A DNA stretch of 64,000 bases from Selaginella moellendorffii (taxonomy: Eukaryota > Streptophyta > Lycopodiopsida > Selaginellales > Selaginellaceae): the NCBI RefSeq assembly GCF_000143415.4, contig NW_003314417.1:1099-65098 (forward strand), read 5' to 3'. Shown in pieces: positions 41,987 to 53,713 of this stretch; position 1 is the first letter of the stretch; each line of letters starts with the position of its first letter. Made by a program: the position numbers and the translations under genes. The notes below the pieces were generated by a model. The model was not told the origin of the DNA and searched no databases. It was given only the letters and a program-made list of their open reading frames with translations.

Positions 41987-44900
41987 ATACGTCTCAACAA
42001 GTACTATCCAATGAGATTGGGCAAGTACTCTCATTGCATATGTAGAGATGAAAATGATGATCCGAGTGGGTATATATTTGGGTGCAAAGGCTTTGGATTC
42101 ATTCCTTGGGTATAGATTTCTGTTACCTTTTCATATTAGATTATGTGAGCCTTCTCTTGGGCTTATAAGATGGATTAAGATGTTTTGTTTGCACAAGTTT
42201 GTGCTTGGGCTCGTGAGTAAGGCACATTAGCAACTCAAAGTTACACTTTAAATTGGCAAAATGGATTTGAGGTTTACCATTTTTGGACAAGTTTGTGCTT
42301 GAGCTCATAAGTGAGGCACATTAGCAACTCGAAGTTACACTTTGAGTTGGCAAGATTAATGTTAACCTATTGGTGGTTCCATTAGTTGTTCTATGTACCA
42401 TGGGTTAAAGTAAACCTCCCATAGGTTTATTATGAGTGGTAAATAGGCTAGTCCATGGCTATTTAGCACAGCACTAGTAGATCCTTCTTAGGTATGATTA
42501 TAAGTGGATCACTTAAGACTATAGGGATTAGTTTATTGGTTCAAGTAATCATTGTCATGCTTTCTCATAATCTTTTCTTAGATGGGATTGAAAGTAGTGC
42601 AAACATAAACTTGAGGTTTAGTCAAAGATGAGACCGAAAAGAGAGTTGTCAAGGACAAAGGATCAAACACGTAAATCATTTTCTCTTCTTGGAGAGATGA
42701 TTTGCAATAAGGTGTGACTCATTGCTCATATTCATATCATGCAATCAAGAGTCCCTACCTTAATACATGTTGGTTATGGTGATTTTATAAATGGTGAGTT
42801 GTGAGATGGATAGTGGTGAAGCGCTAAACCATTTTGTCTAGGCTTACTATTGAAGACTTGGGTTGCAATGCTCAATTCTTTTTCAGAGAATTTTGCTATT
42901 GCTCCTTGAGAAATTTGGTGTTAGATTAATTTTGAGTTTGGTCGGATAGAGACTGGCATGAGCTTGTCCATGTTATGAACAAAAGATGATGGTTTTCGGT
43001 GTTGTAAATTTCTATTGGTTGGGTATGGCATTTATATTGTATTTTGTCGAATTGACTTAGCATTTAATACTCACATAAACCTTTGAAGTAATGACATGGG
43101 CATTGCTTGTAGTGTTTCTCAATTGATGATCAAGTCATTGTGATACTTATATCATATTTATGTGATAATGAGCAATGTGTTTACAAAGTTGCTTGGTTAA
43201 ATGATGATCAACCCCAAAGTGGTTGATAATGAAGCTAGTTTACTTGCAAGTAGTCGTATTGAAGTAGCTTTCATTAAGTTCTCAATGTTGATCCATTATG
43301 CTAAGCTTAAGTTAGTGCTTTGTTTCCTTAAGAATTTGCCTATAATGTAATGCACTTTATCTCTCTCCTCTTAAACCAACTGGAAAAGGGGCAATTGCTT
43401 AATGAGAGAGCCCTTAGTGGCTATTTTATCCCCATTTATCTCTTAAAGTTCCAAAGATCCACAGTGACAGTATATCTAAATCTCATCCCATGATCACATG
43501 CCCTAAATATACCACATAAGATGTTGGAAAGAGTTATAACATTCATTTACTATAGTTTATTGGTTTATTTGTTAATACTTGGAGTAGATTGTTGGATGGA
43601 GAAGGTGTGTAATTGAAGGCACTGACATTGCTAGCACTTGTGTTAGTAGAAGAGACATTATTGTTTCGAGTGATGAGGAGTTTTTCTTTGGACCTTGATT
43701 TTTTATGTTAGTGTTTTAGCTTCACATTAGATCTTAAAAGTGGTTGAAGAAAAGTGTTAGTGTAATGTGAATATTCAAAGATATAGTCTTCGTGATCAAG
43801 TCTTAGATATTCATTTTATATTTTACAGATGTCAGTGTTAGATGTCAGAAATATAGGCATAATATTTGATGCTTAGACATACTATTGGGTCATAAGAATT
43901 GGTGTTAAGGTAAATCTATGTGAAGTTGTTAGTAGGAGGAAGTTGGTTGAGTCTTGAAAGTTTATATTTCTAAACTGAGAGTCATTCTTTCTTTAGGTTG
44001 GAAAAATTTCCACAAATTTTCTTAGGTTTTTCCAATAGCTGTTCTATTGATCATTTTGCCTGAAAACCATTCTATTTTCAAAAGTCAGTACAAATTAGTC
44101 AAGGGGTTGGAGTTGACTTCAGTTAGGTCAGACCTTAGTAGATAGTTTGTATGATATGGCTTGCAAGGGATGCTGACTTTTGGGGCTAAGGCAATTGAGT
44201 TAGATAGAATCTAGAGTTGGTGTAGAAAAGTGGCCATTACACTTTTCTAGAAAGGTGACTTTTGTGCTTGTCTTCTGTAACATTATGCTAGGTGGTAGGT
44301 TGCACCTTGCATTTTGTTAAACTTTATGAGAGTAGTGAATTCTCATTGATCTTGATTTTGTCTTGGTGGCCCTACACTTTGTCTGAGGATGGTGATATCC
44401 AATTTAGTTGTTTGATGTTGAGATATTGGTACCTGTACTATAGCTAGAGGTTGTATACCGATATGAGTCCATCTCATGGTCTTTACTTTAGTTTCGGCTA
44501 AGTGTTAATCATGCATAGTTAGAGTTTTCAAGGCATGCTTAGAGCTATTGGCTAGAGGAGTTGGTAAGCTTATTGCAGTTTGAGTTGGATTCGAGTAGTC
44601 ATTTAGTTCGTGCTTTTGCATGAATATTGATCTCATACCTAAGGTATTATATTCATGTTAGACAAGTATATAACTCAATGACATGACTTTAGTGTTTGGG
44701 TCTGGTAAAGGCAAGTTGAAGAGGGATTGTTGGTTACTTTGCGACTAGTGATTGCTTGTAAACTTCATCAAGGTCTTTTGATACTTATTTTAATTAACAG
44801 TGATGAACTTGCTTTACTGCATGGTGTTGCAGAGGATCGTATCATGGGTTTATATGGTTTTTCTATGTTTATCAATTCCACCTTTATCAATATCATTTGG

Positions 44901-46241
44901 TTGCATTTAATCCGTAGTGTTGGATTGCATTAAGTCTTGGATGTGGTGATTCACTCCTTAATGATTTGTTATTTGTAGCTAAGTTTTGTTGAAGGTTTAG
45001 TTTTAGATACTGAGTAAGGTCTTTGACTTTGGTTAGCTTGGTTGCTAGAGATTTTTGGGTGTTGACTTGATCTTTTAGCATTGTTCTGGTGTTAATGGCA
45101 TTGAAGTAATGCCTTGTTATTGATATTGTTGATATTAGGATTCAAATGAAATGGATGTCTCATTGTAGAATTGGTATTGAATTTCATTAGTCTTAATACA
45201 AATAGTGTTGATGTTTGGGTTGTAGCTTTGTGTTATTAGCATTCGTGTATTTTTCTAGTTAGAAATAGTATTGACATTCAAATGAACTGAGTGGCAAGTT
45301 GAATTAATTGTGTTCTAGATAAGATTGTTTAGTAGAGGTTGAGCTTTAACTTTTTCTTGAAAAGTGATTTAGTCATAAACTATGGTAGCTTTACGAAACA
45401 AAGAGTTAGTGATTGATATTGGGGGATATAAGGATCATTAATGATTTTTATTGTGCTTATTATAAAGTGAGTTATGTCTTGCTATAGAAGATGGATTCAT
45501 GGAGGATTAGTTTGATGATCACTTATTGAGTATAACTTCGTTGTGCTTGGCTTTTGGATTGATGCAAATATGCTCTTCATTAGCTTTGCATTTTGAAATT
45601 TAGCTTATGGATATGTTGAGGAGGATATTGTGAGTTGTACCATGATTTCTTCTTTGGCATTGAAATTAGTTTATGTGAGACTCATGATCATTATTAGGCA
45701 AGACTTGGCTATAGGCTTTTTTAAGCTTTTGGTTCCTTGAGTTTTTTATACTCATTATTTCATTTGCTAGAAGTTATTAAGGAAGGTATTTTTTGCTCAT
45801 TAGTTTCAATATTTAAATTAGTATTTGCATCTGGCACTCATTGGTGATGATTGACTATCATCTAGGATAGCTTATTATCCTTGTCAAAGGTTTTGTTAAA
45901 TTATTATTGATATAGAATGATTTACCATTCTTTGGGATGGTGGATTCTTTCTTTGATGATTATTATACATATCTTTATTAATGGGCTGATTGATAGTCTT
46001 TCATGATAGATAGTTATTCTCTTTGATGGCTTATAGCTTTTTGCATTACCACATGTTCCTTGAGATTTGTTCTGGATTGGTATCTTAGATTTAAAATATC
46101 AATAGAATGTTGTTGATGCTTACTTAAGCAACTTGAGTTCTTTCGTATTGTTGACTGAGATCTATTGAGCTTAGCTAGTGCAATAGTTAGCATGAATAAG
46201 TATTTGTTAGTTTTGTGCCATTCACTTTGTTTTGTTGATTA
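41987..46241 (+). other. Decayed interior of LTR element F
   Basis: AT-rich with stops in all frames and no recognisable domain. It is bounded by a + strand primer site on the left and by a polypurine tract and LTR further right (48060-48076), so it is best read as the interior of an old element whose CpG sites have mostly become TpG or CpA. An imperfect duplication of about 75 bases, TTTGTGCTTGRGCTC..., occurs at 42188-42265 and 42287-42352. Confidence 0.55.
42188..42352. repeat. Imperfect tandem duplication in F interior
   Basis: Two copies sharing CAAGTTTGTGCTTGRGCTC and GCACATTAGCAACTCRAAGT, about 100 bases apart. Confidence 0.75.
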
Positions 46242-46246
46242 TTGTT

Positions 46247-47318
46247 TGTCGCGAATATAACTTCAGGTATTGAAAGTTACTTGTTAGTTAGTCCTTTCAG
46301 ATATTCTTTCCTTACTGCCAGAATGGCAAAAAGTCAGTATTGCTAGATCCTTTATCAATCTCTGCCTAAGCTAGTTGAGAAACTAGTCATCACATGTGTA
46401 TTTAGACTGGAAGGGCACTGAGGAAGGAAATCCTAAGTTATCATTTAGTTAAGCATATTTGACACGGTGACAAGAAATTCATGTTGTTGACTTACACTTG
46501 CTAGTGTGGGGAACCCCGTGATATTGAGCTTGGTCTTTCAATATTCACTAGATGATAGTTTATCATGTCTACCAAACACCCTCGCTATCATGCACCTTGT
46601 GTCAGTACCATTCAGTCCCAAATGATATTTATGGAAAGTGTTTAGATTTGCTCATTTGGGATATCTAGGGAATGTAGAGATTGTCCTGAACACAATGGTG
46701 TTTGTCCCATGTCCAAATTCACAATCTAAGAACATTCCATATTTAGTAAATTTTGAACTTGTCCCAAAGACTAACTTCTGGTACTAAGGGAGGCTTGGGG
46801 TGAAAACCCAAAGCGTGTGTTCCTCAAGGGGGGGGGAGGGTGCAGGGGGGCTATGGGGGGTTCCAAATGTATCTTGCATGTTTGTCCTTGTTTTGTGTTT
46901 GGCTTGGGTCTAAGCCCAAGTTCTATACCATGTTAGTTGGTGGAGTACCCATATGCTCGCATTAGGCCACTATTATATTGAAATAGCACCAAACTTCATT
47001 TGGCTCTGTTTTGCATGTTAGTCCTAACATTGAGATGCTAGATGCTCTAGGATTATTTTAATTCGCTCTGTGCTCCTGTCCCTTTACTCCTTGGGTTGTA
47101 CGCTCAGGGGTCGTTCTATGCTCTAGTGCCATTGCTCTTTGGCTCCATGCTTGGGAGTTTGACTCCATTTCTTCATTTAGTGGCCCAAGGCCTTGAATCT
47201 TAAGTTCCACTCTACTGTCTTTTGAACACGTGGCATATAGAGGGTTTAGGTTTTGCTTCATGGTGTTATCCTATGGTAAATCACCTTAGGATAAAGGGTA
47301 AAAACCACATGCGCTACA
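46247..47318 (+). repeat. Solo LTR of family F with TTGTT target duplication
   Basis: 1,072 bases from TGTCGCGAATATAAC to GCGCTACA, flanked by TTGTT at 46242-46246 and 47319-47323. There is no internal element sequence, so it is a solo LTR left by recombination. It carries the poly-G block near 46826 that is shared with the A/B/D LTR. Confidence 0.88.
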
Positions 47319-47323
47319 TTGTT

Positions 47324-48075
47324 ATAGTTGGTTTTGATAAATTGAATGTTATTACATTTGGGTGATATATTCACGAGCATCTTTTTTGTTAGTCAATGAT
47401 ATTTTGTGTTCTTCGATTTATCTTATGTAAGTTGTTTAGCATACTATCTGCAATATTTGATAGTTAAGTTTAATCATTAAGTTTTTTCTTGATGATACAT
47501 TAGCTATTGAATATTATTGAATGGTTAATCCTATATTATCCAACTATAATGATCTTGGTGGTTCCTATACTATAATTCTTGTTTATCAAATGATAACTTA
47601 CTTGAAATACTTTGTGTTCAATTCGAATATAACTACAGGTATCAATAGTTACCTGTCAGCTAGTGACATCACCCACCTCTCTGTCGATGTTCTTTATTTC
47701 ATTAAAAGGGCATGATCCTGTAAACAACTCTAATTGCCTATTTACAGTAGTCTTTCTAAACCTTATCAATGGGTTTGGTTTCTTTGCTTATGAGGGTTGG
47801 GGCCTTTGGCTTCTCTCTCTATGTCCTTGTGGGTAAGGGTGTATCACACTTTTGTAAGTTGGGTGACACCTAAAGTAGCAAGGGTGGCTGAGTTTGTTAG
47901 TCATTTCCTTGTCAGCGACAGCCGGAAGGTGTCTGAGTTGGTAACGTGCATTAAACAAAAAGGTTACCTTAACTCATTTAAGTTGATACATTTCTCACAT
48001 AGTGTGATCACCATGAACTTTTTCTAGAGTATGCATCAACAAGGACGTCAATCTTCCCTAAGGGGAGGAGAGTGT
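47324..48075 (+). other. 3' end of F interior with polypurine tract
   Basis: No intact gene. AAGGGGAGGAGAGTGT at 48060-48075 is a clear polypurine tract directly before an LTR start. An LTR-start-like fragment (TCGAATATAACTACAGG) is at about 47625. Confidence 0.6.
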
Positions 48076-48841
48076 TGTGAATATAACTGTGGGTATCGAA
48101 AGTTACCTATCGACTAGTCCTTTCAAATATTCTTTCTTTACTTCCACGATGGCAAGAGGTTGGTGTTTCTGGTTCTCTTTATTAGTCCCTCTTGTTCAAG
48201 TATTAGTAAACTAGGCTTAACACCTATATTTAGCCAAATAGACATAAGGTAAGAACACCTATGTGTTTCTAGTTGAGCATACTTAGCCTGGCTCTTAGTT
48301 CTCTTTTGCTTTATCATACACTAACTTGATAAAAACCCTCATGTATTGAGACTAGTCCCTCAATATTGCTGGATGATAGCTTACTGTGTCTGCCAAACAC
48401 CCTTGCTATGAGCCCTTTGTGTTAGTCTCATTCTAGTCCCAAATACTAGTTATGGAAAATGTCTAAATATGTTCATTTAGTATATCTATGAAATGTAGAA
48501 ATTATCCTGAACACAATGGTGTTTGTCCCGTGTCCAAATTCATAATCTAGGGACATAATCATAGACTAACTTTTGGTACTAAGGGTGGCTAATGGTGGAA
48601 TGCCAAAGCCTCTGTTCCTCAAGAGGAGGGGGGGCTGTTGGGGGTTCCAAATGTATAGTAGGGATAGGGTAGGTTGGGCATTATTGACCAACTTGAAATA
48701 TAATTTAGCTCCTGCTTGCATGTTTATCCTTGTTCTGTGTCTGGCTTGGATCTAAACCCAAGTTCTACACCATGCTAGTTGGTGAAGTACCCATATCCTT
48801 GTGTTAGGCCACTAGTATGCTAAAATAGCATTAGACTCCGT
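48076..48841 (+). repeat. 3' LTR of F, truncated
   Basis: Starts TGTGAATATAACTGTGGG after the polypurine tract and matches the LTR at 46247 for about 765 bases, including the poly-G block near 48625. The last 300 or so bases are missing. Confidence 0.78.
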
Positions 48842-50880
48842 GCCTACCTATAAGGCAACATTCTTCATTTTGGCCATAAATCCATTGTAGGTGAAATGAG
48901 CTATATTTATTTGCTATTCAATCTTTATAGCTTCCAATAGATGAGGTTTTTTAATGTTGGCATTTTGTGCAATTGTCCCCCTGTCGATGATGGCACATAA
49001 CACCTTAAGCCTAGTATGATAATTGGGCTTCAAGTAGGTGAAGTTGCCTCCTTATTTGGATGTGTAGTTAGGGAGGACATATTGATCAAGTATGTGATCC
49101 TTCTTGCTTATCATGATTACTTTGCCCTTGTTGTCTAGGCAAAAAATCTGAGCAAACTGGGTGAGTCTAAAGGGATGGACTCACCTATAGAAGAGAAATG
49201 CATATTCCGTTCGGTACCACTTTTGTATGAGCTCAATCCCTTGCTCAATTGATATTTTTCTTTCGAGCAGCTCCGCATAAGTGAGTAACCCAAAAGCATT
49301 AAACCAAACCTTTTCTTAGGGAGAAAGCACAAGCTCCCTAGACAGCTTTACTTAGCCATAATCAAGTGCCTTGTCGCTAGATGAAATTTTCTCCACATGC
49401 TCATTTTGCCTAGGGATTTTTGCCATCCATGAAGATTTATAGGCAAAGCACTCGACATTAGGTGACCGGGAGATGTAATGCAATGTTAACAAAGATGCCT
49501 AAGTGAGAATGCTTCAAGCGTGAAGTCAACAATTTGTAGTAGTGGCGTGAGGACAAGATCACTCCACCCAATCAAGGCAGCAATGGCATTTACTTTTGTG
49601 TGGCTTTAGGTGGCATTTGAGTTGTCGTACATTGCTTTAGAGCTAAGCTTGGAGTGTTAGCGCATCTTGGTGGAGGCATAGGCATGGAGTGAGTGAAAGG
49701 GAAAGAATGAGAGAAAGAGAAGCTCTTTAGCTGCCTCCAAATTACCTAGATCATCTTGCTTTAATACGTTAGCCCTAAGTTTTATCCTCTTGCCTTTGTT
49801 TGCTTTTGTATGGAAATGTATTGTGGAATTTTTTTTTCCCTTATTGGCATAGTAATCTTTGCTCATTAATCCTTATGGTTTACTAGCAGAGTTTATAGAA
49901 TGAGGCAAGAAAAATGTAAATATTACTCTTAGAGTATCCACCCTTTCTTTTCTTTTCCTCTAAATCTTGCATTGCCTAAAGAAAATTTGTATAAGCCATA
50001 CCAACAAGATTTTGAGGGAAAATCTGCTCTAGAGAAAGAAATATATAACCATATATCCCTTGATTTCTTTTCTTGGAACTTCCCCATCAAAGATATGAGA
50101 GTTTCTTTAGCATAAAAATGAATCTTTCCTAGAAGATATATATTTTCGTTCTATTTTAGATGAACAAATCTTTGTCTCAGCTTATTAGGAAAGACGACTC
50201 TTCTTATTCAATTTCACTAATCTAGCTCTATGGGGAGATAGAAAATCTTGGAAATAAAATCCTTAGTGATCTTAATATCCCCTCCATCCATTTTGAAAGC
50301 TAATTTTACAGGATCTCATATTTGAAGAACTAATCTGGCTTTCTATGGTTTTACAAAGTTTAATATAGTTTTGTAAAAATTTTCTAGACTCCTATCCTTT
50401 ATCCAATTGGCCACCCTATCTATGCATTTATGTAGTTCATAATGAATGCTTATGAGTTTATCCATAGTTTAGTACCCTAAAATATAGATAATATTTATGC
50501 TTATATCTTCATAATACTTCTTTAAATGATTTAAATTTACTATTGCGGTATCATCCCTATTTAAGGTGTGCACTTTAGCTGCTTCTAGATATGATATCTT
50601 AGACAAAATAAATGGACTATGCCATTTTTTCTTGAATTTATTTCTAAGAGCATCTATTTTGCCTTAACACCAAAGCACTTTATCTCTTGGCTTAAGTTGG
50701 TGAGAGATTTTCAATTGTTTACTTAGCATTTTTAGCTTTTTGAATTGCATGTAGGGTCTAGATTACTTTAAGCTTAAGCTCATTTAAATTTTCTATTTTG
50801 TCAAGTCTTTGCTTAAGAGCTTTTTTTTCATCTAAGCTATTTTGTAATTGTAATACTCAAAGAGGGAATTATAAATTCGA
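48842..50880 (-). other. Presumed 3' region of E, no recognisable domain
   Basis: AT-rich and full of stops. By position, downstream of the integrase, it would correspond to the C-terminal extension region of O, but I see no clear similarity. Confidence 0.4.
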
Positions 50881-50899
50881 TAAACGTTAAAGCTTTCTA

Positions 50900-51500
50900 G
50901 CCATAAGTAACATAAAATAGTGTTATGTCTATGGATACTTTATATACAATCTTATAAGCCCACAAAGCATCTATGATTTTCTCATCCCAATCTTTTTGAT
51001 TGTCCTTTACAATCTTTTTCAAGATATTTTAAAGAATTTTATTAGTAGATTTAGCCTGACCATTCCCTTATGGGTAATATGGCTTGGATTTTTTATGCTT
51101 AAAGATAAATTCTTGTATAAATTTTTTTTATTGTTTCATTGATTAAATAGGTGCCTTTATCTATAATGATCTTTTTAAGCAAACTAAATTTTACAATGAT
51201 GTTTTCATAAAGGAATTTAGCAATGTTAGTGGCTAAGACATATTTCATAGACATAGCTTCTATCCATAATCACATAATCAGTGGCGACTAAAATTTATTT
51301 GTTCCTTTTACTGCTTGTCACCATAGAACCCACAAAATTCAATCCTCATTTATGAAATGCTTCATATGGACAAGTAGGATTTAGTTCGTGGATTTGATTT
51401 TTAGGTGGTAGTTTATAACTTTGACAAATATCACAATTTTTACAAAAAATTGCTATATCTTTCCAAAGTGTAAGCCACTATAACTCTACTTGTAAAACTT
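50900..51500 (-). pseudogene. Integrase remnant of E
   Basis: The - strand reads KPYYP, a stop, then GNG near 51055-51090, where O has YYPQGNGQAEST, and FCKNCDICQ near 51420-51450, where O has ECDICQ. Stops and indels are frequent. Confidence 0.75.
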
Positions 51501-51732
51501 TTGTAGTAGTGATTTCATTTACAAATTGGCCTCCTAATGGGCTTAAGAGAGCTTCCCTTAAGATTTCATTTCTTTCCTCTTACCTATTAACACATCTTCT
51601 TAGTGTTCCATCGATACTTAATTTATATAGACATTCCCTAATGATAAAGTAAAATTGTATACTCAAGATAAACAACTTTTTTTTCTCTAGCGAGTTATAG
51701 TGGGGTGGAATGGTGCCTGTAGAAAGATAAAT

Positions 51733-52151
51733 TTATATAACTTCGAACCAAGTGGTAGGCACAGAGATTGCAAATAAATGAGAATCTAGGAGTTTGTTTA
51801 CCTTAGTAATAGGTGACTCTCCTGTAATGATGTAGTTTAGGTAATCAGCTTGTTCATGGAATTTTTCAGGTCTATATACTATTTCAAGATTATATTCTTG
51901 TAATAGTAAAAACCATTTAGTTAATCGAGTAGATATGCACAGTTTATTGATAAGATGTAAAAAAGCTTTATAGTCATAAAAAAACAATTACTTTTGTTAC
52001 CAAAAGATAATGCCTAAATTTTTGTAAAACGTAAATTACACCTAAAGCTTCTTTTTCAGTTATTGTGTAATTATGCTTAATAGGATTTAAACATCTGCTG
52101 GCATAGTAAATAGGATGATCGTTTTGATCACCTTGTGTTTGGGACAATGTT
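51733..52151 (-). pseudogene. RNase H remnant of E, cut by D
   Basis: DNDHPIYYASRCLNP, TEKEALGVIYVLQKFRHYL and LTKWFLLLQEYNLEIVYRP match O's RNase H and connection regions closely. The N-terminal part (VDTSDNAKGA) is across element D at 58740-58775. Confidence 0.88.
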
Positions 52152-52156
52152 GCACC

Positions 52157-53309
52157 TGTAAGCCACAAATTTTTTCTTTCCAATTTGCCAGCTTACCTCG
52201 TCTATCCGTCCAACACTACCTTGGTTTTTGCTAAGTTCCCTCGCCAAGGTTCCCGCATATGGTACCATCTCCTACTTGCTCCTACTTGGTTTTAGCTACT
52301 CACTGCATGAGGAACGAAGTGTTAACCTAATCCACGGATTCCCAAATCTCCCCCAATCCCCCTCCCCGGGTTAGACTGGACTTAAGGTTCGGCTACACTC
52401 CCCACAAGCACAAGTAGCCAAGCATACCAAGCTTCCACGTTCCTAACATCCCTTGGTACCACAAGACTTGATCATGGGACCCTCTAAATCTCAAGTCTCG
52501 GGTGCAACACTTGCTTCGGGACGCCGGGGCAAAACACCGTGGCCTAACGGCCCGGTATGGGTACCTCTACCCCCCCACTTCTATCCCAAAGGGAAGGTCC
52601 AAGCCCCTAGGAAGGGCAAGGACCAATGAGCCGCATAGTACTCAAGTGGGGCACCACTCCACTTGAGGCAGGTGCACCACAGTCGGTTTCCCTTTCGAGA
52701 GTGGGAGTTGCTCTTGAGCACTTCCTTGGATGGCCCCTCTAGCACCATCCAAGTCCATGCTCACTCCCACCCAAGGCCCCTCAGTCCCAGTCCCAACCTC
52801 AAGTCAGTTTGGAAGCACCATTGGAGAGTTCCTTCAAGACTGGTTCCTGGACCTCACTATCTCTACTATACTTTTGGAACCCCCTGCAGCCCCCACTGAG
52901 AGACGCATGCTTTGGGCTTTCACCCCTTGACCCGTATTAATACTTAGACTTAGTCTCTAGCTCGATCTTGGACTCGATCTCGGATCCGACTTCGGATTCG
53001 GTCTCGAACTCGATCTCGAACTCGATCTCGGACTCGATGTTGGACCCGATCTCGGACCCGATCTTGGACTCGACCTCGGACTCGGTCTTGGACCTGATTT
53101 TGGATCTCGAACTCCGTCTCGAACTCGGTCTTGAACTCGGTCTCCAAGTTAGCCTCGGACTCGATTCCGGACTCTATCTCGAACTTGGTCTTAGAGTCAG
53201 TCTTGGACTCGATCTTAAACTCGGTCCCATCCGATGAACTCTTTATCATTTTGGTCATGCTTTCAGGGCTCCTTTTGCCTATGACACCTCGGCGAGTTGG
53301 TTCCTTACA
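52157..53309 (-). repeat. 3' LTR of chromovirus D
   Basis: 1,153 bases from TGTAAGCC to CCTTACA with the reversed minisatellite at about 52950-53230. It has diverged visibly from the A and B LTRs. Confidence 0.95.
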
Positions 53310-53713
53310 ACTCCACCACCCATAGAAGAAGTTCAATGCCCACATCGAACGTCTCTTTTTTTATCCTATGACTTGTTAACCATGTTTCCGGGGGAATCCA
53401 CCCACTTAGCGGTGTGCCTAAGTTAGCCTCCCCGGCCAAGAGCCCATGACAACGGAATATAGGTGTCCCTATACTCCTCACCTCACCACGCCCTAATATG
53501 GGGTCGGGACTTGAACCCAACCTTGCTTTACTAGGGGGTTGGGACTCAAACCCAACCTCCGTAGAATACGTCTACGGATTCGACATCCCCGCAGGGAGTC
53601 GGGCGTAGTTCCTTACGCCTAGTCGACTTAGCTAACCCATGCTAATTAGTTTACCTTCGGCGTGCCTTCGGGTCCCAACATATGCCATTACTCAACTTCT
53701 CAAATTGATACTT

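Noticed and set aside
42000-46200. Non-coding RNA or host intron content in the long AT-rich stretch
   Set aside because: Flanking primer site, polypurine tract and LTRs place it inside an old LTR element, and I saw no structured RNA signal.
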